DNA of 56,014 nt from Desulfobacterales bacterium RIFOXYA12_FULL_46_15 (GCA_001799395.1 MGTJ01000009.1:1-56014); one strand, 5' to 3'; counted from the stretch's first letter, positions 8,788-19,560 are shown. Numbers and translations are program-made. The notes: generated from the sequence alone by a model not told the origin.

Positions 8788-9345
8788 TTAAACCCCTTTG
8801 TTGGCGATATTTTTATCGTGCTTCAGTCTTTCCTGAATACCCCTTGAAATTTGCCAGTATTTTTCAAAATCGTTCCAGAAGTCTTTGTTTTCATTTTTCC
8901 ACCCCTTTCCGAAACGCTGGTCAAAATGGCTTCCAAGCTTTTCAAATAAGAGTTTCCAGGCAGGTTTTCCCTTGCTTTGTTCTCCCATCAATTCGTTGAT
9001 CAAGGAATCCAGCTCGCTTAAATGTTCTTTGGAAAGATAGGAAACCGCCCCTTTTTTAATGGACTGCATCAAAGATTCCGGGTTCATGGAATTGGCAGTC
9101 AGCATAATGGCGGGAATATTCCTTTCCACACATTCTTCCAGAAGCTTAATACCGTTGACTCCCATGATATCCAGGATGGCTATATCGTATTGAGTCTTCA
9201 TTATTTTTTGTGATGCAGACTCGTAATCCTGGGCAAAATCAACGGTTGCTTCATCCAGTATTTCCTGTATGGTCTCGATGACATCCCATTCATCATCAAC
9301 GGCCAGTATATGTTTTCCTTTTAGAAAAGAAACAGGTTGTGTCAT
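8788..9345 (-). CDS. receiver-domain response regulator with a short C-terminal extension
   Basis: 185 residues. A complete CheY-like receiver domain spans about 10-125: acidic pair Asp17-Asp18, phosphoacceptor Asp59 in AILDI, Thr83, and Lys106 in YLSKE. There is no recognisable DNA-binding or enzymatic output domain. The last 60 residues are rich in Phe, Trp and Lys, and may be a protein-interaction tail. No histidine kinase is adjacent; the nearest is at 17.5 kb. It is transcribed alone, divergently from the adenine deaminase gene. Its role is unknown. Confidence 0.85.
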   Translation of the reverse strand: MTQPVSFLKGKHILAVDDEWDVIETIQEILDEATVDFAQDYESASQKIMKTQYDIAILDIMGVNGIKLLEECVERNIPAIMLTANSMNPESLMQSIKKGAVSYLSKEHLSELDSLINELMGEQSKGKPAWKLLFEKLGSHFDQRFGKGWKNENKDFWNDFEKYWQISRGIQERLKHDKNIANKGV

Positions 9346-9609
9346 ATGATTATCTCCTTATAAAAAGTCATAAAAAAGGCATTGTTTGGAGTTATCGTAT
9401 ATAAATTTTGCAATACCCTTAAAATGATCATGAATGTTAATCCAATAGTTATTTCTTCCTAAGAAAATAAAGTAAACAAAATCAGCGGAAAAGTCAAGCT
9501 ATTCCATGGGTTAGGGGGAAATAAGTCTTTATAATTTCATTGCCTTAAAAAAAGAAATGGCTTAAACTCCCTGATTACGAATAAATTTGAATTAAACTCT
9601 GGAGGATGA

Positions 9610-11751
<2,142 letters not shown>

Positions 11752-11913
11752 ATTCTGTTCTCCTGTCTTATTGCAATTAAATCATTAGAGTTTACATTTG
11801 CAAGTGAAAATCCGGAAGCCGAGTATATCAGCATCAAAATGGTTTGTATATGGATTCGATAGGGGAAATATAAGGGGGGATGGTTACAGGGTATTTTAAT
11901 TGGTATAAAAAGA

Positions 11914-11942
11914 TTGACGACAATCCGGTGATTTTATATGTT
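11914..11942 (+). promoter_or_regulatory. candidate sigma70 promoter of the nitrilase-rfaE2-pgeF operon
   Basis: TTGACG, exactly 17 bp, then TATGTT (5/6 and 4/6 matches to consensus), ending 47 bp before the nitrilase start. It lies in the 238-bp intergenic stretch between the divergent methyltransferase and nitrilase genes, in which I see no other gene. Confidence 0.5.
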
Positions 11943-11989
11943 GAAAAGGTTTTTAACCATTTTAACGGCCGAAAGACAGAGGGAAAAAG

Positions 11990-12775
11990 GTGGAAAATAA
12001 ATTTAGAGCCGGTGTGGTTCAGTTTGATGTGGAGTGCGGCCGGATTGAGGCAAATCTTGAAAAAATATCCGGATATCTTGAAACCCTGGCTTCTGAAAAG
12101 GTTTCCCTTGTCGTTTTGCCTGAGATGTTTTCCTGTTCTTTTGATAATGAAAATTTGAAAGGGCATTCGAAATCAACACAGAAAATTATTGAAAAACTTT
12201 CTTATTTTGCTCTTGATTACAGGATGGCCATTGCAGGAACTCTTCCGGAACAGGAAGAAGGACTGATTTTCAATACCATGGTATTTATTGATACAGATGG
12301 AAAGATAAAAGGGAAATATAGAAAGCTTCATCTTTTCAGGCTGACGGGTGAACATCTTTATTATACAGCCGGGAACAAGATTGTGACCGTGGATTCAACC
12401 CTTGGCCGGATCGGGCTGATGACCTGTTATGATTTAAGGTTTCCTGAGCTTGCAAGATCCCTATTCCTCAACGGGGCTCAGCTCATTGTCATTTCCGCGC
12501 AATGGCCTGAACATAGAAAAGAGCATTGGGAAGCATTGGTCAGGGCAAGGGCTATTGAGAATCAGTTGTTCATGGTCTGCTCCAACCGGACCGGAACGGA
12601 AGCAGGTCTCGCTTTTCCAGGGCTGTCCATGATTGCCGACCCTATGGGAAAAGTCATTGCCCATGCCGGAAACACAGATTCCTGTGCTTTTGCAGAAATC
12701 AATCCTGACGCAGTGAAAGATATGAGAACCCTGATCCCCTGCATAACGGACAGGCGAGTGGAGGTATATGGATAA
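11990..12775 (+). CDS. carbon-nitrogen hydrolase (nitrilase superfamily, omega-amidase-like)
   Basis: 261 residues starting at GTG, with AGAGGGA upstream. The catalytic Glu-Lys-Cys triad is visible: Glu45 in LPEMF, Lys112 in YRKLHLF, and Cys146 in LMTCYDLRFPEL. RARAIENQLF and the late PMGKVI segment are also typical. The KLHLF and CYDLRFPEL forms resemble omega-amidase/Nit2-type enzymes, which hydrolyse alpha-ketoglutaramate or alpha-ketosuccinamate; the exact amide is uncertain. Its end overlaps the rfaE2 start by eight bases, implying translational coupling. Confidence 0.88.
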   Translation: MENKFRAGVVQFDVECGRIEANLEKISGYLETLASEKVSLVVLPEMFSCSFDNENLKGHSKSTQKIIEKLSYFALDYRMAIAGTLPEQEEGLIFNTMVFIDTDGKIKGKYRKLHLFRLTGEHLYYTAGNKIVTVDSTLGRIGLMTCYDLRFPELARSLFLNGAQLIVISAQWPEHRKEHWEALVRARAIENQLFMVCSNRTGTEAGLAFPGLSMIADPMGKVIAHAGNTDSCAFAEINPDAVKDMRTLIPCITDRRVEVYG

Positions 12776-13250
12776 AACTATTGCGTTTCAGGATGTGAAA
12801 CCCCTTTGTGCAGGATATAAAGCAACCGGGAAAAAAATTGTTTTTACCAATGGATGTTTTGATATCCTCCATGCCGGGCATGTGAAATATCTGGTAAAAG
12901 CGGCAGAATTCGGAGATGTTCTTATCCTGGGGTTGAATACCGATCGTTCGGTAAAATGCATTAAAGGGGAAAAACGACCGGTGATCGGGCAGAATCATCG
13001 TGCCTGTTTGCTCTCAGCCCTTTTTTGTGTGGACCATGTGGTTCTGTTTGATGAACCAGACCCAAGGCAATTGATAGAGGCTGTCTGTCCCGATGTCCTG
13101 GTAAAGGGGGCTGACTGGCAGGAAAACGAGATTCTTGGTGGTGATTTTGTAAGGCAAAGCGGGGGAAGGATTGAAAGAGTCGTTCTGGAACCTGATATCT
13201 CTACTACAAGGATAATTGAACGGATAGGTGAACTGTATTATGGAAAATGA
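12768..13250 (+). CDS. rfaE2: D-glycero-beta-D-manno-heptose 1-phosphate adenylyltransferase (stand-alone RfaE domain II)
   Basis: 160 residues. It is a nucleotidyltransferase of the cytidylyltransferase-like fold with FTNGCFDILHAGHVKYL (about 27-43, HxGH motif), GLNTDRSVKCIKG and DISTTRIIERI near the C-terminus (ISTT-R motif). It adenylates heptose 1-phosphate for ADP-heptose, the lipopolysaccharide core precursor. The kinase half (domain I) of the fused HldE is absent, so it must be encoded elsewhere. It overlaps both neighbours, the nitrilase upstream and pgeF downstream. Confidence 0.93.
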   Translation: MDKTIAFQDVKPLCAGYKATGKKIVFTNGCFDILHAGHVKYLVKAAEFGDVLILGLNTDRSVKCIKGEKRPVIGQNHRACLLSALFCVDHVVLFDEPDPRQLIEAVCPDVLVKGADWQENEILGGDFVRQSGGRIERVVLEPDISTTRIIERIGELYYGK

Positions 13251-14013
13251 TGAGATCAAGGTTTATGAATTTGAGCATCTGAAGAAAGTTCCCCATGTTG
13301 TTCACGGGATATTTACCAGAACCGGAGGAACCAGCAGGGGAGTTTATGATTCGCTGAATATCGGTATGGAATCAGGAGATGAGAAGGCTTCCATTTCAAA
13401 TAACAGAAAGCTTATCATCAGGAAAATGGGGATGAAACCCCTTGTTTTTCTGAACCAGATCCACGGGGCTGAGATCAAGGTATTGAAAAAAGATGATAAT
13501 GACCTGTCACAGGTTTTTGAACCGGGAAAAGAAACCTATACGGCTGACGCTATCATTACGGATATGAAAGGGCTGTTCCTGGTTATTCAGGTGGCTGATT
13601 GCCAGTCCGTCATGCTGTATGACCCGGATAAAGAGATCATTGCCAATATCCATTCAGGATGGCGGGGGAGTGTGTTAAACATAATAGGGCAATGCGTTGG
13701 AAAAATGGTTCTGGAATTCGGCTGTCTCCCGGAAAATATCCTGGCCGGTATTTCTCCATCTCTTGGACCCTGTTGTTCGGAATTTATCAATTATAAAAAT
13801 GAAATCCCCGGGTATTTATGGAAATATAAGCATAAGGATAAAGATTTTTTTGATTTCTGGGCCATGAGCCGGGATCAGCTCATGGAAAAAGGGGTGAAAA
13901 ATGAAAACATTCAAAACATGGAAATCTGTACAAAATGTCATACGGATGTGTTTTATTCCTATCGGGGAGAAAAAACTACAGGGCGGTTTGCCTGTGTGAT
14001 TTCCATGATTTGA
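13240..14013 (+). CDS. pgeF: PgeF/YfiH-family protein (peptidoglycan editing factor, purine nucleoside phosphorylase-like)
   Basis: About 257 residues. The chosen ATG (13240) has AGGTGA eight bases upstream and overlaps the rfaE2 stop; a GTG twelve bases earlier is the alternative. Family motifs are HGIFTRTGGTSRG, NQIHG, QVADCQS, NIHSGWRGS and GPSLGPCC-like (GISPSLGPCCSEF), which carry the Cys and His residues of the copper/zinc site. Family members have been described as multicopper oxidase-like, as broad purine nucleoside enzymes, and as removing misincorporated L-Ser from peptidoglycan precursors. Neighbouring rfaE2 is consistent with an envelope role but does not settle it. Confidence 0.9.
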   Translation: MENDEIKVYEFEHLKKVPHVVHGIFTRTGGTSRGVYDSLNIGMESGDEKASISNNRKLIIRKMGMKPLVFLNQIHGAEIKVLKKDDNDLSQVFEPGKETYTADAIITDMKGLFLVIQVADCQSVMLYDPDKEIIANIHSGWRGSVLNIIGQCVGKMVLEFGCLPENILAGISPSLGPCCSEFINYKNEIPGYLWKYKHKDKDFFDFWAMSRDQLMEKGVKNENIQNMEICTKCHTDVFYSYRGEKTTGRFACVISMI

Positions 14014-14030
14014 TTTAGTGTTTTTTCACA

Positions 14031-14059
14031 TTGACTTGAGATTCAGCATGTGCTATTTG
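14031..14059 (+). promoter_or_regulatory. candidate sigma70 promoter of the atpZ-atpI-atpB-atpE cluster
   Basis: TTGACT, 17 bp, then TATTTG, in the 101-bp gap between pgeF and atpZ. The -35 is a 5/6 match and spacing is optimal; the -10 is weak. Transcription would start about 50 bp before the atpZ start. Confidence 0.35.
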
Positions 14060-14114
14060 CTCTCAAGATAAATTGATCTTTGACGGTCGGAAAAAAGGTG
14101 TAGAAAGGCTATCA

Positions 14115-14333
14115 ATGAAGAAGGAAACCGGCAGTGTATTCAGAGAACTCGGATATTTTGCCAGCCTTGGAATGTCTGTGGCGCTTTCCATTTTTTTGGG
14201 TCTTTTTTTAGGCCTCTGGCTGGATAAGAAATTTGATACAGACCCGGTTCTGATGTTTATCGGCCTTGCACTGGGGATTGCTGCAGGGTTCAGCAATATT
14301 GTCAGGGCAGGGAAAAAGGGAAGGAAATTTTAA
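14115..14333 (+). CDS. atpZ: AtpZ/AtpI-family small membrane protein of the F0 locus
   Basis: 72 residues from the ATG that has AAAGG six bases upstream; an in-frame TTG at 14073 is less likely. It has two membrane helices (about 15-35 and 43-62) separated by a short loop WLDKKFDTDP, the signature of AtpZ/AtpQ-type proteins. These assist F0 assembly and have been linked to Mg2+ or Ca2+ handling. Its stop overlaps the ATG of the next gene (TAATG). Confidence 0.85.
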   Translation: MKKETGSVFRELGYFASLGMSVALSIFLGLFLGLWLDKKFDTDPVLMFIGLALGIAAGFSNIVRAGKKGRKF

Positions 14334-14734
14334 TGCAGGATATTCAGAAGGTTGTTGATTTTATTACAACTTCAAACTGGCTGATATTGTTGTCAGCCGG
14401 GTTGGCCGGTCTGATGATGACCCCGGCAAAAGTTGCCTTGGGGATTATTCTCGGCGGTTTGATTGTAGCAATAAATTTTCATCTTCTGAAAAAAACCCTG
14501 AAAAATGTTTTCAGCCCCGAAGTTGTGTCGGAAAAGGGGCGCTCGGTTGTAAGCAGCGCTCTTATTCAATATTACATCCGATTTGGAATAAGCGGGTTCA
14601 TTATTTTTCTGCTTATATCAAAACATATTGTTCATCCGCTAGGTCTTCTGGCAGGTTTATCGGTAGTGGTGGCAAGCATGTTTCTGGCAACCGTGCTTGA
14701 GTTAACAAGATTATTTTTCAAGGAGGCGGTATAA
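14333..14734 (+). CDS. atpI: ATP synthase subunit I (AtpI family)
   Basis: 133 residues with four membrane segments (about 15-30, 34-55, 78-96, 100-122) and little else, as is usual for ATP synthase I proteins, which help assemble the c-ring. It overlaps atpZ by one base and ends two bases before atpB, whose strong AAGGAGG ribosome-binding site lies within its last codons. Confidence 0.85.
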   Translation: MQDIQKVVDFITTSNWLILLSAGLAGLMMTPAKVALGIILGGLIVAINFHLLKKTLKNVFSPEVVSEKGRSVVSSALIQYYIRFGISGFIIFLLISKHIVHPLGLLAGLSVVVASMFLATVLELTRLFFKEAV

Positions 14735-14735
14735 A

Positions 14736-15425
14736 GTGCAACATCCATATTTAATTCTAACTTCATTTTTCGGAATGTTTGGTCTGGACGGATGGGCGGC
14801 AAAACACCCCCATGTAACCTATATGTGGCTTGCAATGATCATCCTGATTTTTTTGGGCTGGCTTGGCGGAAAGAGTATCTCCATGGTTCCGAAGAAAGCA
14901 CAGAATGTATTTGAAGTCCTGATTTCCGGTCTCGAAGAGTTCATGGTCACCATTACCGGAGACGAGGGAAGAAAATCCTTTCCGCTGGTATTAACCATAT
15001 TTATATTTGTCCTTTTCGGCAATCTGATGGGGCTTGTTCCTGCTTTTTTTCCGCCCACTGCAAATATCAATACCACCCTTGCCCTTGCAATCATCGCAGT
15101 TGCATGGAGCCATGTGATCGGTATCCAGCTTCACGGCGTTAAATATATCAAGCATTTTTTAGGTCCCATACCGGCAATGATCCCTCTTTTCCTGCCCATT
15201 GAAATTATCGGCCATACCGCGCGGGTTCTCTCCCTTACCTTTCGTCTTTTCGGAAACATGGCCGGACATGAGCTTGTCACGATTATTCTATTGACTCTTG
15301 GCGGCATGTTCCTGGCACCTTTGCCGGTAATGGCCCTCGGCACTTTTGTGGCTCTGGTTCAGGCACTTGTATTTTTCCTTCTTTCCACCATGTATATTGC
15401 CGGTGCGATAGAAGAGGCACATTAA
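14736..15425 (+). CDS. atpB: F0 ATP synthase subunit a
   Basis: 229 residues, GTG start with AAGGAGG upstream. It is polytopic, with the conserved helix carrying the essential arginine: TFRLFGNMAGHEL, Arg170. PLFLPIEIIGHTARVLSL and the C-terminal FFLLSTMYIAGAIEEAH are also family hallmarks. It forms the ion half-channels that face the c-ring. The F1 genes and the b subunits are not in this window, so the synthase is encoded at two or more loci. Confidence 0.96.
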   Translation: MQHPYLILTSFFGMFGLDGWAAKHPHVTYMWLAMIILIFLGWLGGKSISMVPKKAQNVFEVLISGLEEFMVTITGDEGRKSFPLVLTIFIFVLFGNLMGLVPAFFPPTANINTTLALAIIAVAWSHVIGIQLHGVKYIKHFLGPIPAMIPLFLPIEIIGHTARVLSLTFRLFGNMAGHELVTIILLTLGGMFLAPLPVMALGTFVALVQALVFFLLSTMYIAGAIEEAH

Positions 15426-15498
15426 TCAGGCGTTTTACGGGAAACGGAAGAAGCCCGTTATTTTTATATTAATTTTTTTTACTAATAAGGAGTAAAAC

Positions 15499-15771
15499 AT
15501 GGAATTTCTAGTAAGCAGTGTATGGGCAGCAGGTCTTGCCATTGGTATCGCGGCGTTTGGTGCTTCCATCGGCCAGGGCCTTGGCCTTTCAGCCGCAATG
15601 AGCGGTATTTCAAGAAACCCGGAAGCAGCAGGTAAAATTCAGGTAAACATGCTGATCGGTCTTGCCATGATCGAATCTCTTTGTATTTATGCACTGGTTG
15701 TTGCCCTGATCCTGATGTATGCACATCCCGCATTGACTGATGCAATAAAAGTTGCCTTTGGCGCACATTAA
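15499..15771 (+). CDS. atpE: F0 ATP synthase subunit c, with sodium-type ligand pattern
   Basis: 90 residues, two helices joined by the polar RNPEA loop. The ion-binding carboxylate is Glu59, followed by Ser60, with Tyr64 further along and Gln26 in helix 1. Gln26 and Glu59 are 33 residues apart, as are Gln32 and Glu65 of the Ilyobacter tartaricus sodium c-ring (remembered numbering, with Ser66 and Tyr70). Proton-type rings normally lack the Gln/Ser pair. This suggests sodium coupling or mixed use, but the pattern alone is not proof. AAGGAG precedes the start, and a T-rich terminator follows. Confidence 0.96.
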   Translation: MEFLVSSVWAAGLAIGIAAFGASIGQGLGLSAAMSGISRNPEAAGKIQVNMLIGLAMIESLCIYALVVALILMYAHPALTDAIKVAFGAH

Positions 15772-15801
15772 GCCATACATTCGTAATAGACAGAGATATT
15801 T

Positions 15802-15849
15802 AAAAAAAAAGGGGGGGTAAGGCATATGATGTCTTATCCCCTTTTTTTG
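15802..15849 (+). terminator. rho-independent terminator after atpE
   Basis: A hairpin with stem GGGGGTAAG / CTTATCCCC (one mismatch) flanked by an A-run before and CTTTTTTTG after, 31 bp downstream of the atpE stop. Confidence 0.8.
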
Positions 15850-15973
15850 TAGATGAATTGTTTTTTCTTGCCTGACCTTACCGATATTGCTATATTTTTT
15901 TATGTGTATACAGATGGATGATACAATATTAAGCAAGATTCTAAAATTTTGATGTAATTTTTAAGGTGGCCGA

Positions 15974-16393
15974 ATGAATTCCCAGTCCATTGAGTTAGAC
16001 AGGATAAAGGAAGATTTACCATTACCTAAAATTGTTCGCAAATCATTCCGGGTACCGGTTGAAGATGAAAAAAATATCTGGGTAAGGATCAATGATACCC
16101 GGTACTCGCTTTATGATATATGCCTGATGGGTATGGGTATTACTGTCAAGGATAGCCTGCCGTTTTTTATGGATCAGGATCTCTTGAACTGCGAGTTCCA
16201 TTATTTTGACATTACCGTTAAAGATTTGCATGGCCGTATTATTCATGTTTCCGTCACTTTGGATCAAGGCTGGAAATATGGTATTCAGTGGACAGGTCTT
16301 GACAAAGATAGTTCTGATCAGCTTTCAGCCATCGTTAATAAACTTAAGACCCAATTAATGGAAGATCATCAAAATTCGCTTAATGACATCTGA
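15974..16393 (+). CDS. PilZ-like domain protein
   Basis: 139 residues. RKSFR (Arg22, Arg26) gives the RxxxR half of the PilZ c-di-GMP motif, and DICLMG (48-53) matches DxSxxG except that Ser is replaced by Cys50. The rest is a beta-rich domain (VRIND, CEFHYFDITVKD, VSVTLDQGWKYGIQWTG) with an amphipathic C-terminal helix. It may bind c-di-GMP with altered affinity, or may have lost binding. It lies upstream of a ParA-like ATPase and a histidine kinase on the same strand. Confidence 0.75.
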   Translation: MNSQSIELDRIKEDLPLPKIVRKSFRVPVEDEKNIWVRINDTRYSLYDICLMGMGITVKDSLPFFMDQDLLNCEFHYFDITVKDLHGRIIHVSVTLDQGWKYGIQWTGLDKDSSDQLSAIVNKLKTQLMEDHQNSLNDI

Positions 16394-16452
16394 TTAAAAA
16401 ATATGAATAAAAAAAAAGATATTATGGATAATATCCTTTTACTAGAAATTCC

Positions 16453-16515
16453 ATGAAAAGAATAGCCGCGGTTGCAATCAATGCTATTCTTGAGGAACTT
16501 AAGAAGGAGGATTAG
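16453..16515 (+). CDS. possible 20-residue leader peptide coupled to the ParA-like gene
   Basis: An ATG opens a 20-codon frame (MKRIAAVAINAILEELKKED) whose TAG overlaps the GTG of the next gene (TAGTG). The ribosome-binding site of that gene (AAGAAGGAGG) lies inside the small frame's last codons. No clear ribosome-binding site precedes the small ATG itself. It could be a leader for translational coupling, or chance. Confidence 0.3.
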   Translation: MKRIAAVAINAILEELKKED

Positions 16516-17456
16516 TGGCCATTATTGTCTGTCCGAAATGTGAGAAAAAGCATAATGTGAATTTAGATGCAATAAAAGGAAATGCAATCTCAGGGAAAAA
16601 TATTGCAGCACGATGTAAGGCTTGTGGCCATAAATTTCCTGTAGAACTTGATACGCTTTTTGATCAGGGTAACGAACATACACAAAAATCAAGACCCGCT
16701 ATCCGGAAAATCTGTGTGACCTTAAGCAAGGGCGGTGTCGGTAAGACAACTACATCCGTCAACCTGAGTGCAGGCCTTGCCCTTGCCGGGCATAAGGTCC
16801 TTCTGGTGGATACCGATACCCAGGGTCAGTCTTCCTATATTCTTGGGCAAAAGCCGAAAGCAGGCCTGACTGAACTCCTGACAAAGGAGCTGAGCCCGGA
16901 AGAGTGCATCATCCAGGCCAGGAAGAATCTTTGGCTTCTTTCTGGAGGAAAGTCCCTGGCAGGCGTAAAAAGAATTATAGACCGAAAAAATTTTGGTGCT
17001 GAATGGACTCTTACGGAAGCCTTAAAGGATCTCGATTACCGGTATGATTATGTCATTATTGATACTGCACCAGGTTGGGACCAGTTGATCGTTAATGTTC
17101 TTTTTTATGCAACCGAAGTTCTTGTGCCTGTGGCACTGGAAGTGATGCCGCTTCAAGGTTTGGCCGAATTTATGAAAAGCCTTGGATCAATACAGAAATA
17201 TAGAAAGGAAATTAAGCTGAAATATATTGTTCCGACTTTTCTGGATACAAGAGTGAAAGGTCCGGAAACCATATATTCTCAGCTTAAAAAGCTTTATCCG
17301 GAATATATCTGCATACCCATCCGGTACAGTGAGAGTCTTTCCGAGGCCCCGTCTTATGGGAAATCTATATTTGAGTTCGCTCCTGGCTCCACAGCATCAG
17401 TTGATTACAGGGAGCTTGTAAAAAAAGTGACACAAGATAACACGGCCCTTCTTTAA
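16515..17456 (+). CDS. ParA/Soj-type ATPase with N-terminal zinc ribbon
   Basis: 313 residues, GTG start behind AAGAAGGAGG. Residues 1-45 form an MJ0042-type zinc ribbon (Cys6, Cys9, Cys34, Cys37). A ParA/MinD P-loop ATPase follows, with deviant Walker A KGGVGKTT (72-79), DTDTQGQSS as switch I and IIDTAPG as Walker B. Such ATPases position DNA, chemoreceptors or flagella-associated complexes. No parB is adjacent, so chromosome segregation is not indicated. It is 23 bp ahead of the kinase gene, and the PilZ-like protein upstream suggests a signalling or localisation role. Confidence 0.87.
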   Translation: MAIIVCPKCEKKHNVNLDAIKGNAISGKNIAARCKACGHKFPVELDTLFDQGNEHTQKSRPAIRKICVTLSKGGVGKTTTSVNLSAGLALAGHKVLLVDTDTQGQSSYILGQKPKAGLTELLTKELSPEECIIQARKNLWLLSGGKSLAGVKRIIDRKNFGAEWTLTEALKDLDYRYDYVIIDTAPGWDQLIVNVLFYATEVLVPVALEVMPLQGLAEFMKSLGSIQKYRKEIKLKYIVPTFLDTRVKGPETIYSQLKKLYPEYICIPIRYSESLSEAPSYGKSIFEFAPGSTASVDYRELVKKVTQDNTALL

Positions 17457-17479
17457 TTAGTGTAAATCGGCCGCATCAT

Positions 17480-19543
17480 GTGGTCCAAAAAGGGAAACCA
17501 TCCTTGAAACTCAGGACAAGAATCATAATATCTGTTGTGGTTGCCTGTAGTATTATCAACCTGTTTTTATGTTTTTATTTTACCGAAAAAATAAAAAAAA
17601 ACGATCTTGCAAATCTTTATCAGAGCATTGATAAATCCATTTATATGATGATGCTTGTTAATTCAAGGCCTCTTTATAACGTGGATAGAGAAATGCTTCG
17701 TGTGAATATGGAAACTTTTTTTGAAGATGAAAACATAAGGCGTATTTCCCTTACTGAAAAAGATATTGAGATTGATATCAGACTAGAAAGAAAGGTTTCA
17801 CTCAAGAGAGGCATCGATATTGAGAGAAGATTTGATATCTATTATCAGGGTCTGAAGCTCGGCAATATGGAAGTTGTTTATTCAACCGGCCGCATTGAAG
17901 AAACCCTTGCCGGATTCAGAAACCAGATGCTGTCATTTACATTTACGGTCATCGCCGGCCTGGCCCTGGTGCTGATAGTGGTTGTCAACAGGCTCATGCA
18001 GCCGGTTACCGATCTTGCCAAGGCAGCTTCTGAGATTGCCTCGGGAAATCTTGACAGGGATATTGAACAGGGAGGGCTTGGAGAGGTCGGCGAGCTTTCA
18101 AGAAATTTTGCCGTCATGCGGGATGCCATCAAAGAAAAAATTAATGATCTTGCAAGAACAAACCTGGATCTTGAAAAAGAAATATCTCAAAAGGAAATTA
18201 ATGAAAAGAAAATTTTAAGGCAAAGCATGATTATTTCTTCGGTCAATACTTTTTTTCAAAAATCCATGCTGGCCGACACCTATGAACAGATTTCACAGAT
18301 TTTTATCCCCATCGCCCTTGATGTGATTCCCGGAAAATATTGTTTTATCGGTGAGGTTACAAAGGCAAACAAAGATCTGATGGATATCCTGGCTATTTCA
18401 GAAGGGGCGCTGAAAGATTGCAGGATGGCTGAAGTGAAGGGAAAAACAGTCCCGCTACAGGGGCAGAAAATCAGAGGGATAAGGACTTGTATTATCCACC
18501 AGGATAAAACAATCATTTCAAATGACCCTATGAGCCATCCTGATTTTATAAAATTACCGGATAACCACATCCCCATTGATTCTTTTCTTGGAGTCCCCAT
18601 GAAGCTCGGTTCAGAGATGAAAGGGATCATTGCCTTTGCCGGTAAAAAAGGAGGATATGATAATGATGATAAGGAAGCTGGTGAAATGCTGGCAGTTGCT
18701 CTCGTGGAAGCCTTGAGCCTGAAAAAAAGGGAAGATGAGAAAAAAAATTTAGAAGAGATGATGGTTCAGTCTGAAAAAATGGTTTCCATCGGCGGGCTTG
18801 CAGCCGGGATGGCTCATGAAATCAATAACCCCCTTGCCGGAATTTTACAGAATACCCAGGTCATCCGGAACAGGCTGAAAGAAAATTTGCCGGCAAATGT
18901 GTCAGTTGCAGAGGGATTCGGACTTGACCTGGACACTGTTCAGAAATATATGGAAAAAAGAGATATTTTCAAGATGATTGATTCTATCCTTGATGCCGGG
19001 AAAAGGGCTGCAGCCATTGTTTCCAATATGCTGTCCTTTTCAAGGAAAAGTACATCCGGTTTTATGCCTGAAGATGTCTGTAAACTTCTGGACAAAACCC
19101 TGGAGCTTGCTGAAAGCGATTATAACCTGAAAAAGAAATTTGATTTTAAAAGGATTAAAATAATAAAAGATTATGGGATTGAGATTCCGGAAATCCGGTG
19201 CAAGGCAAGCGAAATTCAACAGGTTTTTTTCAATATCCTGTCCAATGGGGCACAGGCCATGATGTCCTGGGAAAAAAATTCTGATCCTTGTTTTATTTTA
19301 AAGATACTAAAGCAGGATAACACCGTCAGAATCGAAATATCCGATAATGGACCAGGGATGAAAGAAGAAACAAGAAAAAGAATATTTGAACCATTCTTTA
19401 CAACAAAAACTGTGGGTGAGGGGACAGGACTCGGGCTTTCAGTTTCCTATTTCATTATTACTGAAAATCATAAAGGCCGTATTGATGTATCTTCCGGACC
19501 GCTAAAGGGAACAAAATTCACCATCAGCCTGCCTATGGGTTAA
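17480..19543 (+). CDS. membrane sensor histidine kinase with HAMP and GAF-like domain
   Basis: 687 residues from GTG; a TTG eight codons later, with AAAAAGGG upstream, is an equally good start. Order: TM1 (about 14-34), periplasmic region (35-148), TM2 (150-172), HAMP (172-225), coiled coil, GAF-like domain (about 255-410), HisKA with phosphoacceptor His446 in GMAHEINNP, then HATPase_c with NGAQAM (N box), DNGPGM (G1) and GEGTGLGLS (G2). It belongs to the NtrB-like kinases with HEINNP. No cognate response regulator lies beside it. A terminator follows. Confidence 0.93.
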   Translation: MVQKGKPSLKLRTRIIISVVVACSIINLFLCFYFTEKIKKNDLANLYQSIDKSIYMMMLVNSRPLYNVDREMLRVNMETFFEDENIRRISLTEKDIEIDIRLERKVSLKRGIDIERRFDIYYQGLKLGNMEVVYSTGRIEETLAGFRNQMLSFTFTVIAGLALVLIVVVNRLMQPVTDLAKAASEIASGNLDRDIEQGGLGEVGELSRNFAVMRDAIKEKINDLARTNLDLEKEISQKEINEKKILRQSMIISSVNTFFQKSMLADTYEQISQIFIPIALDVIPGKYCFIGEVTKANKDLMDILAISEGALKDCRMAEVKGKTVPLQGQKIRGIRTCIIHQDKTIISNDPMSHPDFIKLPDNHIPIDSFLGVPMKLGSEMKGIIAFAGKKGGYDNDDKEAGEMLAVALVEALSLKKREDEKKNLEEMMVQSEKMVSIGGLAAGMAHEINNPLAGILQNTQVIRNRLKENLPANVSVAEGFGLDLDTVQKYMEKRDIFKMIDSILDAGKRAAAIVSNMLSFSRKSTSGFMPEDVCKLLDKTLELAESDYNLKKKFDFKRIKIIKDYGIEIPEIRCKASEIQQVFFNILSNGAQAMMSWEKNSDPCFILKILKQDNTVRIEISDNGPGMKEETRKRIFEPFFTTKTVGEGTGLGLSVSYFIITENHKGRIDVSSGPLKGTKFTISLPMG

Positions 19544-19560
19544 CCTTCATGGATTCTATG

